Numbered from the stretch's first letter, positions 24,942 to 33,878 are shown. The stretch: 45,963 nt of DNA from Ruminococcus sp. (GCA_014799805.1 JAAVHJ010000010.1:1-45963); one strand, 5' to 3'. Program-made: numbers and translations. The notes: generated by a model from the sequence alone, not told the origin.

Positions 24942-26102
24942 ATGAAAAAACTAAAATTTATACTTGTATTAGCATTTGCAGTATGCTTATGTGCATGTGA
25001 TTCATCAGAATCTATTCCACAAGAAACAAATCTAATCTCTGATTATATAGGAGAAAATCATTATACATGCGGAAAAAATGTAACTTGGAATTTTGATGAA
25101 ACAACTGCAACACTAACAATTAGTGGAACAGGTGAAATGCGGGATTTTGGTTATGATTCTTATGGGTGTTATCCTTTGTCAGCACCTTGGAATAATTTAC
25201 AAGCAGATATTAAAACAGTTGTGATTGAAAACGGCGTAACAACAATCGGTGAGGAAGCTTTTAAATCTTGTACTGCATTAGAATCTATTACAATTCCAGA
25301 TAGCGTCACCAGAATTGGTAATCTTGCTTTTTCAGGATGCATAGCTTTGCAATCTGTTACGATTCCAGAACATGTCATAGAAATTGGCAGTTGGGCTTTT
25401 GATGAATGCACAGCTTTAGAGTCTATTACAATTCCAGAACATGTCACTGAAATTGGCTATCATGCTTTTTCCAATTGTTCAGCATTGCAAGCAATTCATG
25501 TTGCTGAAAATAATCAAAATTATTCTAGTGAAAATGGTGTTTTATTTGACAAAAATAAAACAATATTAATTAAATTTCCTCCGCAAAATAGTCAAATAGA
25601 ATATACGATTCCAGAAAGTGTAACAGAATTTGATACATTTGCTTTTTATGAAAATTCGGCTTTAAAATCTATTACAATTCCAGAACATATCACAAGTATT
25701 GATGATAATATGTTTTTTAGATGTTCTGCTTTAGAAACTGTTGTCATTCCAGATAGTGTAACAAAAATTGGTGATAGTGCTTTTTCTGAATGTTCTTCTT
25801 TAAAATCTATTATCATTCCAGATAGTGTAACATATATTGGCGATAAAACTTTTTCAGAATGTTCTGCTTTAGAATCTATTACCATTCCAGAAAGTGTAAC
25901 ATATCTTGGAATTGATGATTTTTTAGGGTGTTCAGCTTTACAATCTCTTACTTTTAACTGTAAATACACACAATTTAGTTCTCATAGTACTGATGATTAC
26001 CAAATTTCTGATAACATAACTATCTATGGCTCTAAAGATTCTATTGCTGAATTTTATGCAGAAGCATATCACGCAACGTATATTTGCCTTGATGAAAATT
26101 AA
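24942..26102 (+). CDS. BspA-type leucine-rich-repeat lipoprotein
   Basis: A 386-residue surface lipoprotein. It has a signal peptide with lipobox LCAC (Cys19), a short linker, then a domain starting CGKNVTWNFDETTATLTISGTG, usual at the start of BspA-like proteins, and about nine to ten LRR_5 repeats of about 23 residues built on SITIPDSVTRIGNLAF and CSALESITIP. BspA relatives bind host or matrix proteins or glycans and are common in gut and rumen bacteria; the ligand here is unknown. It is 58 bp after the first lipoprotein, probably in one operon. AGGGAT is a modest SD. Terminator follows at 26115. Confidence 0.93.
   Translation: MKKLKFILVLAFAVCLCACDSSESIPQETNLISDYIGENHYTCGKNVTWNFDETTATLTISGTGEMRDFGYDSYGCYPLSAPWNNLQADIKTVVIENGVTTIGEEAFKSCTALESITIPDSVTRIGNLAFSGCIALQSVTIPEHVIEIGSWAFDECTALESITIPEHVTEIGYHAFSNCSALQAIHVAENNQNYSSENGVLFDKNKTILIKFPPQNSQIEYTIPESVTEFDTFAFYENSALKSITIPEHITSIDDNMFFRCSALETVVIPDSVTKIGDSAFSECSSLKSIIIPDSVTYIGDKTFSECSALESITIPESVTYLGIDDFLGCSALQSLTFNCKYTQFSSHSTDDYQISDNITIYGSKDSIAEFYAEAYHATYICLDEN
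25200..25960 (+). repeat. LRR_5 repeat array within the BspA-like gene
   Basis: Degenerate tandem units of about 69 bp coding for the leucine-rich repeats; ATTCCAGATAGTGT and ATTCCAGAACATGT recur. Similarity between units makes recombination within the gene possible. Confidence 0.8.
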
Positions 26103-26114
26103 TATTAAAAAAAT

Positions 26115-26145
26115 TTCTCTGTTTTTAGAAACAGGGGATTTTTTT
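26115..26145 (+). terminator. Terminator after the lipoprotein genes
   Basis: TTCTCTGTTT pairs with AAACAGGGGA (two G-U pairs) around TTAG, followed by seven T residues. Confidence 0.8.
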
Positions 26146-26179
26146 GTTTTCAACATTCCACAGTGGAATTGTTGAAAAC
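26146..26179. repeat. Long palindrome before the DUF421 gene
   Basis: GTTTTCAACATTCCAC and GTGGAATTGTTGAAAAC are inverted arms that match along their full length except for one extra T. It lies between the lipoprotein terminator and the DUF421 promoter. Role unknown: operator, hairpin or remnant of a small repeat family. Confidence 0.7.
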
Positions 26180-26187
26180 TAGAATAT

Positions 26188-26217
26188 TTGTATTTTTTTT
26201 TCTGATTTGGTTATACT
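26188..26217 (+). promoter_or_regulatory. Possible promoter of the DUF421-DUF4363 pair
   Basis: TTGTAT (26188-26193), 18-bp spacer and TATACT (26212-26217). Less close to consensus than others in the window. Confidence 0.5.
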
Positions 26218-26239
26218 GAAACTGAAAAGAGGTGCTATC

Positions 26240-26908
26240 ATGACAATTGTATTGATTCGGTCATTTATATTATATTTAATCGTCATATTTTCTGTCAGAT
26301 TAATGGGCAAACGACAATTAGGCGAATTACAGCCGTCTGAATTAGTTATCACAATTTTAATTTCTAATATTGCGACTTTGGCATTAGAAGATATTAATAT
26401 TCCGTTGTTACATGGCATTTTGCCAATATTGGCATTAGTCTGTTATGAAGTACTAGTCTCATGGATTAGTTTAAAATCAATTAAAATTAGACGTTTGATT
26501 TCTGGCAGTCCGAAAATTATTATTCGTGACGGAATTTTAGACCAGAATATGCTAAAAACTTTGAGATTTTCTGTAGATGATGTCATGACTGCATTGCGAA
26601 TGAATGGAATATTTTTTATTGAAGATGTGCAATTTGCAATTGTGGAAACAAATGGCAGTATTTCTGTTTATCAAAAATCTTCTGAACAGCCTGCTACAAA
26701 AGAAGATGTCCATACAGCAAAAAAAAATGTCAATCCGCCACAAATTATTATTGCAGACGGAAAGCTTCGGGAACATGCTTTGTCTAGTATCGGACAGGAT
26801 AAAAAATGGCTGGATTTAATCTTAAAAACAACAGATATTTCTATTGCAGAAATTTTCATGATGACAGCAGATAATGCATGTCGTTATCATATTATTAAGA
26901 AAGGATAA
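26240..26908 (+). CDS. DUF421 (YetF/YcaP-family) membrane protein
   Basis: A 222-residue protein with three N-terminal membrane helices (about 2-20, 32-52 and 56-78) and a cytoplasmic alpha/beta DUF421 domain. Family marks: RLMGKRQLGELQPSELVITI, GSPKIIIRDGIL and TALRMNGIFFIEDVQFAIVE. Members are linked to spore or stress physiology in Bacillus but have no settled biochemistry. The frame extends to 26207, but AGAGGTGC four bases before the ATG at 26240 fixes the start. The following gene encodes a DUF4363-like protein, a pairing seen often in Clostridia. Confidence 0.93.
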   Translation: MTIVLIRSFILYLIVIFSVRLMGKRQLGELQPSELVITILISNIATLALEDINIPLLHGILPILALVCYEVLVSWISLKSIKIRRLISGSPKIIIRDGILDQNMLKTLRFSVDDVMTALRMNGIFFIEDVQFAIVETNGSISVYQKSSEQPATKEDVHTAKKNVNPPQIIIADGKLREHALSSIGQDKKWLDLILKTTDISIAEIFMMTADNACRYHIIKKG

Positions 26909-26915
26909 TTTTTTT

Positions 26916-27293
26916 ATGAATCGTTGTAAAGTAAGTTTAGGCATTTTAATAGTCTTAATTTTATTATGTATTATTTCTCTCATGACAGTCAAAACACAAG
27001 CACAAAATTATCTTGCTATCATTAATAAACTAGAAGAAAGTTTAGAAACTGGCACGACAGAACAAAGTTTGTTAATTTGTGATGAATTAGAAAATGATTT
27101 AGAAAATTATTATAATATCACAGCTTTATTTGTAAACAGCTCTGAATTGAGAGAAATTCAAAAAATTATTTCTAGTTTACAGCCTATGATTGTGACGAAT
27201 CATGAAGATATATTACTAGAAATTGCAAAACTCCGTGCATTAATTCAAAATATTTATCATGAAGAAATCCCAGAAATATGGCATATTTTATAA
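26916..27293 (+). CDS. DUF4363-like protein with N-terminal membrane anchor
   Basis: A 125-residue protein: one membrane helix (about 6-24), then a helical extracytoplasmic domain rich in Leu and Glu. Small size, a single anchor and the position after DUF421 fit DUF4363, but the match is by pattern and context, not by a search. AAAGGA overlaps the DUF421 stop region and lies about ten bases before the ATG at 26916; an in-frame ATG at 26874 is inside the DUF421 gene and unlikely. Confidence 0.75.
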   Translation: MNRCKVSLGILIVLILLCIISLMTVKTQAQNYLAIINKLEESLETGTTEQSLLICDELENDLENYYNITALFVNSSELREIQKIISSLQPMIVTNHEDILLEIAKLRALIQNIYHEEIPEIWHIL

Positions 27294-27330
27294 TATGCTT
27301 AGAAAATATAAAAACTTAAGAAAAAACTAC

Positions 27331-27359
27331 TTGCATTATTAGAAAATATATGCTAAAAT
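27331..27359 (+). promoter_or_regulatory. Promoter of the ung-metF-metH operon
   Basis: TTGCAT (27331-27336), 17-bp spacer and TAAAAT (27354-27359). Only 34 nt separate it from the ung start, leaving no room for a SAM or cobalamin riboswitch. Confidence 0.75.
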
Positions 27360-27393
27360 AGAAATATATTCATGATTGGAGGATTAAGTTTCA

Positions 27394-28065
27394 ATGGTTA
27401 ATTTTAATAACGAATGGGATATTTTGCTTGCAGATGAAATGCAAAAAGAATATTATTTAAAATTGCGTGAATTTTTAAAACAAGAATATGCAACACAAGT
27501 AATTTATCCAGATATGTATGATATTTTTAATGCTTTAAAATTAGCAACTTATAGTCAAATCAAAGTTGTGATTTTAGGGCAAGACCCTTATCACGGTGCA
27601 GGGCAAGCTCACGGATTAAGCTTTTCTGTCAAGAAAGGTGTCAGAGTGCCACCATCTTTGAAAAATATTTATAAAGAAATAAAAGGCGATTTAAATATTG
27701 ATAATTTATCTATGCATGGAGAATTAACAGACTGGGCGAAACAAGGGGTATTATTATTAAATACTGTTTTAACAGTCCGTGCTGGTCAAGCGAATAGCCA
27801 CAGAGGACAGGGCTGGGAAATATTCACAGATGCGATTATTAAATTATTAAATCTAAGAGAAGACCCGATTGTATTTTTACTATGGGGGACACCTGCCAGA
27901 AAGAAAAAAGTATTAATTACAAATCCAAATCATTTGATTTTAGAAGCGGCTCACCCGTCCCCGCTTTCAGCACATAATGGCTTTTTTGGGTGCAGGCATT
28001 TTTCACAAACAAATCAATTTTTACAGGAAAAAGGCTTTACACCAATTGATTGGAAAATTTATTAA
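27394..28065 (+). CDS. ung: Uracil-DNA glycosylase, family 1
   Basis: A 223-residue base-excision repair enzyme that removes uracil from DNA. Family marks: the catalytic water-activating loop GQDPYHGAGQAHGLSF with Asp near residue 62, LLLNTVLTVRAGQANSH, LLWGTPARKK and the DNA-intercalating HPSPLSAHNGFFGCRHFS. Usual length. GGAGG lies 11 bases before the ATG. It is followed after 31 bp by metF with no terminator between them, so this repair gene appears to lead the methionine genes. Confidence 0.98.
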   Translation: MVNFNNEWDILLADEMQKEYYLKLREFLKQEYATQVIYPDMYDIFNALKLATYSQIKVVILGQDPYHGAGQAHGLSFSVKKGVRVPPSLKNIYKEIKGDLNIDNLSMHGELTDWAKQGVLLLNTVLTVRAGQANSHRGQGWEIFTDAIIKLLNLREDPIVFLLWGTPARKKKVLITNPNHLILEAAHPSPLSAHNGFFGCRHFSQTNQFLQEKGFTPIDWKIY

Positions 28066-28096
28066 ATAATAAAAAAAATAATAAGGTGATAGTTTT

Positions 28097-28948
28097 ATGA
28101 AAAAAATAATTTATTCTTTTGAAGTTTTTCCGCCAAAGCCAACAGCTCCTGTTGAAAAAGTTTCTGCATGCTTTGAAGAATTATCTGCTTTAAAACCCGA
28201 TTTTATCAGTGTTACATATGGTGCAGGCGGTGGCACTTCTGGCGGAAAAATTACTTGTGAATTATCAGCAAGATTACAGAATCAGTATAAAATTAAATCT
28301 GTTGCACATTTGCCTTGTATTTCTTATACAAAACAGGAAATTACAGATATTTTAGCTGATTTTAAAGCAAACGGCATTACAGATATTTTGGCATTGCGTG
28401 GAGATAAAAGCCCTGACAGACCTGAAAAAACAGATTTTAAATATGCAAGTGATTTAATTCAGTTTATTAAAACACAAGGCGATTTTGAAATTTATGGTGC
28501 ATGTTATCCAGAAACACACCCAGAGGCAATTTCTGCAACGGCTGATTTGAGAAATTTAAAACATAAAGTTGATACAGGTGCAAAGCATTTAATTTCGCAA
28601 TTATTTTTTGATAATGAAAATTTTTATCAATTTCGGGAAAAATGCGAAATTATTGGCATTCACGTCCCAATAGAAGCAGGTATTATGCCAGTTGTGAATG
28701 TGTCTCAGATTCAACGCATGGTAAGCCTTTGTGGTGCAAGTTTGCCCAGAAAATTTACTGTGATGATGCAGAGATTCGGACATAGTCCAGAAGCTATGCG
28801 TGATGCAGGCATTGCCTATGCAGTTGACCAGATTGTAGATTTAGTTGCAAATGGTGTTGATGGGATTCATTTATATACAATGAATAATCCTTATGTTGCA
28901 AAACGTATCACGGAAGCAGTATCTGGTATTTTGGGCAGAAATTCATGA
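28097..28948 (+). CDS. metF: Methylenetetrahydrofolate reductase
   Basis: A 283-residue FAD-dependent TIM-barrel enzyme that makes 5-methyl-tetrahydrofolate, the methyl donor for MetH. Family marks: FEVFPPK at the N-terminus, ISVTYGAGG, AHLPCISYT, ILALRGDKSPD, GACYPETHPEA, the QLFFDNENF segment and AGIMPVVNVSQIQRM. AAGGTGAT precedes the ATG. Its stop overlaps the start of the MetH reactivation-domain gene (ATGA), so the two are translationally coupled. Confidence 0.97.
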   Translation: MKKIIYSFEVFPPKPTAPVEKVSACFEELSALKPDFISVTYGAGGGTSGGKITCELSARLQNQYKIKSVAHLPCISYTKQEITDILADFKANGITDILALRGDKSPDRPEKTDFKYASDLIQFIKTQGDFEIYGACYPETHPEAISATADLRNLKHKVDTGAKHLISQLFFDNENFYQFREKCEIIGIHVPIEAGIMPVVNVSQIQRMVSLCGASLPRKFTVMMQRFGHSPEAMRDAGIAYAVDQIVDLVANGVDGIHLYTMNNPYVAKRITEAVSGILGRNS

Positions 28949-29589
28949 TAAATTTAAATGCTGTTGACAGAACACAAGCTTTTAGATATATGGGGTTTCA
29001 CGGTGAACCAGATGAAAAATTTAACAAGCTTGCTGACACTTGTGAACAAAAATTATTATCTGCGGTAAAGCCCAGATACTGTTGGCAATTATTTCAAAAA
29101 CAAGATATCAAATTTTTATTACTAGGACAAGATATTCAGAAGCATTTAGAATATTGTGAACAAGTGATTTTATTCTGTGCGACATTGTCACAAAGTACTG
29201 ACACTTGCATTAGACTTGTACAAACAAATGATGTCTTAGCTGGCATGATGATAGATGCTATGGCAAGTGCATTCACAGAACAATTTTGTGATAGTGTAGA
29301 ATCAGAAATATTAAATCATAATTTTCAACATCAATATGCTACATGGCGATTTAGTGCAGGTTATGGCGATATGCCTTTGTCTATACAAGATGATTTTTTG
29401 AAATTACTTCATGCACAAAAACGTGTTGGCGTTTGTGTAACAGATAGTGGCTTAATGATTCCTAGAAAATCTGTTACGGCAATTATTGGCTTATCAGATA
29501 CACCTGTTAAAAAATCAAAAAAAGGCTGTACAATTTGTAAATTACGGCAAAATTGTCCCTATCGTGCGAAAGGAGAACATTGTAATTGA
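28945..29589 (+). CDS. Stand-alone MetH reactivation (activation-domain) protein
   Basis: A 214-residue protein resembling the vitamin B12-dependent methionine synthase activation domain, which reductively methylates inactive cob(II)alamin with S-adenosylmethionine. In E. coli this is the C-terminal part of MetH; here MetH (next gene) lacks it. Supporting marks: LSQSTDTCIRLVQTNDVLAGMMIDAMASAF in the N-terminal half and RFSAGYGDMPLSIQDDFLKLL with LMIPRKSVTAIIGLS in the second half, as in the SAM-binding fold. An extra Cys-rich tail (CTICKLRQNCPYRAKGEHC) is reminiscent of a small metal site. It is coupled by overlap to metF upstream and metH downstream. Confidence 0.88.
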   Translation: MINLNAVDRTQAFRYMGFHGEPDEKFNKLADTCEQKLLSAVKPRYCWQLFQKQDIKFLLLGQDIQKHLEYCEQVILFCATLSQSTDTCIRLVQTNDVLAGMMIDAMASAFTEQFCDSVESEILNHNFQHQYATWRFSAGYGDMPLSIQDDFLKLLHAQKRVGVCVTDSGLMIPRKSVTAIIGLSDTPVKKSKKGCTICKLRQNCPYRAKGEHCN

Positions 29590-31958
29590 ATTTAAATTTT
29601 AAAAAAATTTTAGAGCAAGAAAAATTTTTAGTCCTTGATGGCGGTATGGGTACAATGTTACAAGCTGGTGGGCTGAAACTTGGTGGCATTCCAGAAATGC
29701 TGAATTTTACAAATCCAGAGTTTATTACCAGCATTCATAAAGCCTATGTCAATGCAGGAGCTGATGTTGTATATACTAATACATTTGGGGCGAATCGCTT
29801 AAAAATGGCGAAAACGCATAAATCTGTGCAGAATATTATTAAAACAGCAATTGCCAATGCAAAAAATTCTGGTGCGAAATATATTGCTTTAGACATTGGA
29901 CCAATCGGGCAGTTATTAGAACCAACAGGAACTTTAAAATTTGAAGAAGCCTATGATATTTTCAAAGAACAAATTCAAGCGGGTGAAGAAGCAGATTTTA
30001 TTGTATTTGAAACAATGACGGATTTATTAGAAGTCCGTGCGGGTGTGCTTGCAGGACGTGAATATGGAAATAATAAGCCAATTCTAGTCACAATGACGTT
30101 TGAAGAAAACAAAAGAACATTCACAGGCTGTGAAATTCCAGCAATGGCTTTGACATTAGAGGGCTTAGGCGTAGATGCGATTGGAATTAATTGTTCTTTA
30201 GGACCAGAAGAATTAATGCCAATTGTAGAAGAACTTTGTCAATGGACAAATTTGCCTGTGATTGTCAAACCAAATGCAGGCTTACCAGACCCTGTTACAA
30301 ATGCTTATGATTTTAATGCTGAAAAATTCGGCTCTTGCTGTGAAAAATTTATTGACATGGGAGCTGTCATTTTAGGCGGTTGCTGTGGCACAACACCTGA
30401 ACATATTAAAGCAATTGCCAATATGCTAAAACATAAAACACCTGTGCAGAGAAATATTTCTATTCCGTCTGCGGTTTGTTCTGCTAATAAAACCGTAATT
30501 ATTAATCAGCCCAGAGTGATTGGCGAACGTATTAATCCAACTGGAAAAAAACGCTTTAAACAAGCGTTAATAGAACATGATATCGATTATATTTTAAATC
30601 AGGCTATTCAGCAAATTGATGCTGGAGCTGATATTTTAGATGTCAATGTTGGCTTACCTGAAATTAATGAATCTGAAATGATGGAATCGGCTGTGAAAGC
30701 AATTCAAGGCATTACAGATACACCATTGCAGTTAGATACAACAGATAGAAAAGCCCTAGAAGCTGGATTACGTTGCTATAACGGCAAGCCAATTGTCAAT
30801 TCTGTCAACGGTGAAGAAGAATCTTTAAATACAGTTCTGCCTTTGGTAAAAAAATATGGTGCGTCTGTTGTTGGTCTGACACTTGATAAAAACGGCATTC
30901 CTAAAACTGCACAAGGCAGATTTGAAATTGCAGAAAGAATTTTACATCATGCACTTGCATTAGGAATCAGAAAAGAAGATGTTTTTATTGATTGCCTCAC
31001 ACTCACAGCTTCAGCCGAACAAGAAGGCGTTATGCAAACGTTAGAAGCTGTTCACAGAGTAAAAACAGAATTGGGCTTGCATACAGTTCTGGGAGTATCT
31101 AATATTTCTTTTGGACTGCCAAATCGTGAGCTTGTGACAAGAAATTTCTTAACAATGGCATTATATGCAGGTTTAGATTTGCCAATTATTAATCCTAATA
31201 TTGCGAATATCATGTCTTGTGTGAGAACTTATAAATTACTTGCCAATATTGATAAAAATGCAGTTGATTTTATTGCACATTATGGCAATGATACTGCACA
31301 GGAATCCAAGCCAAAAATTCCGCAGGATTCTAGTAACATGAATTTAGAATCTGCAATTTTAGCAGGTTTGAAATCAGAAGCTGGTATGATAACTAAAAAA
31401 TTATTAGTTTCTACTGAACCTATGGAAATTGTGAATGAAATGCTAATCCCTGCACTTGACCGTGCGGGAACAGATTTTGAAACAGGTAAAATTTTTCTGC
31501 CACAGTTGATTTCTTCGGCATCATCTGCACAATCTGCTTTTGAAGTGATTAAGGCATATCTTTGTGAACATAGCACGGAATCTGTGAACAGAGGAACAAT
31601 TGTATTAGCAACCGTCAAGGGTGATATTCATGATATTGGCAAAAATATTGTGAAAATTCTGCTTGAAAATTACGGCTATGAGGTCATAGATTTAGGCAAA
31701 GATGTTCCCTATGAATCTGTAGTCGAAGCAACTAACAAATCACATGCATTACTAGTTGGCTTATCGGCTTTGATGACAACAACGTTGCCCTCTATGGAAG
31801 CGACAATTAAATTATTAAAGCAACATTGCCCTTGGTGTAAAACAGTTGTTGGCGGAGCTGTTCTCACAGCAGATTATGCCGAAAAAATTGGTGCTGATTT
31901 TTATGCAAAAGACGCAAAAGAAACAGTTGATATTGCAAAACAAATATTTCAAAATTAA
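29586..31958 (+). CDS. metH: Cobalamin-dependent methionine synthase lacking the activation domain
   Basis: A 790-residue enzyme that moves a methyl group from 5-methyl-tetrahydrofolate to homocysteine through cobalamin. Order: homocysteine domain (1 to about 290) with zinc ligands in GINCSLGP and GGCCGTTPEHI, pterin-binding domain (about 310-580, starting VIGERINPTGKK) and cobalamin cap plus Rossmann domain (about 590-790) with the His ligand motif DIHDIGKN (near 680), GLSALMTTT and VVGGAVLTADYA. The C-terminal activation domain of E. coli MetH is absent and supplied by the preceding gene. Start is TTG at 29586, with AAAGGAG ten bases upstream, overlapping the previous stop. Confidence 0.97.
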   Translation: MNLNFKKILEQEKFLVLDGGMGTMLQAGGLKLGGIPEMLNFTNPEFITSIHKAYVNAGADVVYTNTFGANRLKMAKTHKSVQNIIKTAIANAKNSGAKYIALDIGPIGQLLEPTGTLKFEEAYDIFKEQIQAGEEADFIVFETMTDLLEVRAGVLAGREYGNNKPILVTMTFEENKRTFTGCEIPAMALTLEGLGVDAIGINCSLGPEELMPIVEELCQWTNLPVIVKPNAGLPDPVTNAYDFNAEKFGSCCEKFIDMGAVILGGCCGTTPEHIKAIANMLKHKTPVQRNISIPSAVCSANKTVIINQPRVIGERINPTGKKRFKQALIEHDIDYILNQAIQQIDAGADILDVNVGLPEINESEMMESAVKAIQGITDTPLQLDTTDRKALEAGLRCYNGKPIVNSVNGEEESLNTVLPLVKKYGASVVGLTLDKNGIPKTAQGRFEIAERILHHALALGIRKEDVFIDCLTLTASAEQEGVMQTLEAVHRVKTELGLHTVLGVSNISFGLPNRELVTRNFLTMALYAGLDLPIINPNIANIMSCVRTYKLLANIDKNAVDFIAHYGNDTAQESKPKIPQDSSNMNLESAILAGLKSEAGMITKKLLVSTEPMEIVNEMLIPALDRAGTDFETGKIFLPQLISSASSAQSAFEVIKAYLCEHSTESVNRGTIVLATVKGDIHDIGKNIVKILLENYGYEVIDLGKDVPYESVVEATNKSHALLVGLSALMTTTLPSMEATIKLLKQHCPWCKTVVGGAVLTADYAEKIGADFYAKDAKETVDIAKQIFQN

Positions 31959-32008
31959 TTTTTAAATTTTTTAAAATTTTCAAATAAAAGCAAGAGGGTT
32001 TTTAGTTA

Positions 32009-32842
32009 GTGAGTCATTTTCTAAAAGGCAGAAGAATTGCCTATGGCAGAATTATCAGTTTTTTGCTGATAGCTGTAATTGTAATTTGTGTGGGAAGCCT
32101 TGCAATTCGGCTGAAAAAAATTTATAATGGTGAAATTACTGCGAATATTCCAGACCCTGAAAAATATCCCGTTATGGGTGTAGATGTCTCAAGATATCAA
32201 GGCAATATTGACTGGGCTGTGTTAGAATCGCAAGATGTGAAATTTGCATTTATTAAAGCAACAGAGGGTAGTTCTTTTCAAGACATTTGCTTTGCTAAAA
32301 ATTGGGAAGAAGTAAAAAAAACTAATATTTATGCTGGAGCATATCATTTTTTTAGTTTTGAAAGTTCTGGAGAAACACAAGCACAGAATTTTATTGACAC
32401 TGTAGGAGAACTTGACGGCAATTTACCTCCAGTTGTGGATTTTGAATTTTATGGTGACTATGCGGATAAGCATTTATCCAAAAAAGAAACAAGACAAATT
32501 TTAAATGCCTTACTGGAGAAATTAGAAGAATATTATCAAGTAAAGCCAATTATTTATATTACAACTAAGACATATTGTTATTATATTTTAGGCGGTGGCT
32601 ATGAAGATTATCCAATTTGGATGCGTGATACTTATATGGAACCGCTGACAAGATGGAATTTCTGGCAATATTCTGACCAAGGAAAATTAGACGGCTATGA
32701 TGGCATTCAATCTGACCAGACAGAAGTTTATATTGATTTAAATGTCTATCATGATAGTTATGAAAATTTTTTAGAAGAATTTTCTTTGCCAGCTAGAGAT
32801 TTTAAAATCAATTTGTCCGATACGCAAGAAGAACTTGCGTGA
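32009..32842 (+). CDS. GH25 muramidase with N-terminal membrane anchor
   Basis: A 277-residue lysozyme-type peptidoglycan hydrolase. It has a short basic cytoplasmic start, one membrane helix (about 15-36) acting as anchor or signal, then a GH25 barrel (about 50-265). Active-site marks are MGVDVSRYQGNIDW at the first strand and PVVDFEFYG carrying the Asp-x-Glu pair, with WNFWQYSDQG near the end. Start is the GTG at 32009, with GAGGG about ten bases upstream. It likely trims the cell's own wall, since no phage genes are nearby. Glucokinase follows after 27 bp. Confidence 0.93.
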   Translation: MSHFLKGRRIAYGRIISFLLIAVIVICVGSLAIRLKKIYNGEITANIPDPEKYPVMGVDVSRYQGNIDWAVLESQDVKFAFIKATEGSSFQDICFAKNWEEVKKTNIYAGAYHFFSFESSGETQAQNFIDTVGELDGNLPPVVDFEFYGDYADKHLSKKETRQILNALLEKLEEYYQVKPIIYITTKTYCYYILGGGYEDYPIWMRDTYMEPLTRWNFWQYSDQGKLDGYDGIQSDQTEVYIDLNVYHDSYENFLEEFSLPARDFKINLSDTQEELA

Positions 32843-32869
32843 GATATATTAAAAAGGAGGAAAATTTTT

Positions 32870-33829
32870 ATGAAGTATTACATCGGTATTGACTTAGGCG
32901 GTACAAATATTGTTGCCGCAGTCGTGAATGAGAATTATGAGATTCTTACAAAAGCAAGTACCAAAACAAACAGACCACGTCCAGCAGAAGCAATTGCTGA
33001 TGACATGGCAAAAATGGCTTTACAAGCTGTTGCAGACGCAGGGCTGACTATTGACCAGATTGAATGGGTTGGCGTTGGTACACCAGGAATTGCCAACAGT
33101 GAAACAGGTGTGATTGAATATTCTAGTAATTTAGGATTTGAGAATACACCAATGGCAGAATATATTAAAAAACATATTAATAAGCCAATTTATATTGAAA
33201 ATGACGCAAATGCAGCGGCTTATGGTGAATATGTTGCAGGTGCGGCAAAAGGTTCAAATAATGCTGTTTGCATTACACTTGGCACAGGTGTCGGCGGTGG
33301 CATTATTATTGACGGCAAAATTTATGCAGGTTCTAATTTTGGTGGGGCTGAAATTGGACATACTGTGATTCAAGTAGATGGTGCATTGTGTTCCTGTGGA
33401 CGTAAAGGCTGTTTTGAAGCATATTCTTCTGCAACTGGCTTAATTCGCATGACAAAAGAAAAAATGGAAATTGCTCCTGAAAGCAAAATGCATGCTATCA
33501 CAGCAGAACGCAATGGAAAAGTTTCTGCAAGAACCGCTTTTGATGCAATGCGTATGAATGATATTCCAGCAAAACAAGTCGTAGATGATTATATTAAATA
33601 TCTTGCCGCAGGTATTACTAACACAATTAATATTTTCCAACCTGATGTATTATGTATTGGCGGTGGTGTCTGCAATGAGGGTGACCCGTTATTATTGCCT
33701 ATGAAAGCATTGGTTGAAAAAGAAGTTTATACTAGAAATTCTGCAAAAAATACAAAAATTGTCATTGCAGAATTAGGCAATGATGCAGGCTTAATTGGTG
33801 CGGCTTTCCTTGGTGCAACTAAAAAATAA
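32870..33829 (+). CDS. ROK-family glucokinase
   Basis: A 319-residue sugar kinase making glucose 6-phosphate from ATP and glucose. Marks: phosphate-binding YIGIDLGGTNIVAAVV at the N-terminus, IENDANAAAYGEYVAG with the catalytic Asp, TLGTGVGGGIIIDGKI, GAEIGHTVI and the ROK zinc motif CSCGRKGCFEAYSS (near 174). Bacterial ROK glucokinases of Firmicutes have this length; a different hexose specificity cannot be excluded. AAGGAGG precedes the ATG. A terminator follows at once. Confidence 0.95.
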   Translation: MKYYIGIDLGGTNIVAAVVNENYEILTKASTKTNRPRPAEAIADDMAKMALQAVADAGLTIDQIEWVGVGTPGIANSETGVIEYSSNLGFENTPMAEYIKKHINKPIYIENDANAAAYGEYVAGAAKGSNNAVCITLGTGVGGGIIIDGKIYAGSNFGGAEIGHTVIQVDGALCSCGRKGCFEAYSSATGLIRMTKEKMEIAPESKMHAITAERNGKVSARTAFDAMRMNDIPAKQVVDDYIKYLAAGITNTINIFQPDVLCIGGGVCNEGDPLLLPMKALVEKEVYTRNSAKNTKIVIAELGNDAGLIGAAFLGATKK

Positions 33830-33841
33830 TAAAATAATAAG

Positions 33842-33869
33842 CCCTTGTTCTAGTAAGCAAGGGTTTTTT
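33842..33869 (+). terminator. Terminator of the GH25-glucokinase unit
   Basis: CCCTTGTT pairs with AGCAAGGG (one G-U) around CTAGTA, followed by six T residues. Confidence 0.88.
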
Positions 33870-33878
33870 AATTATTTA

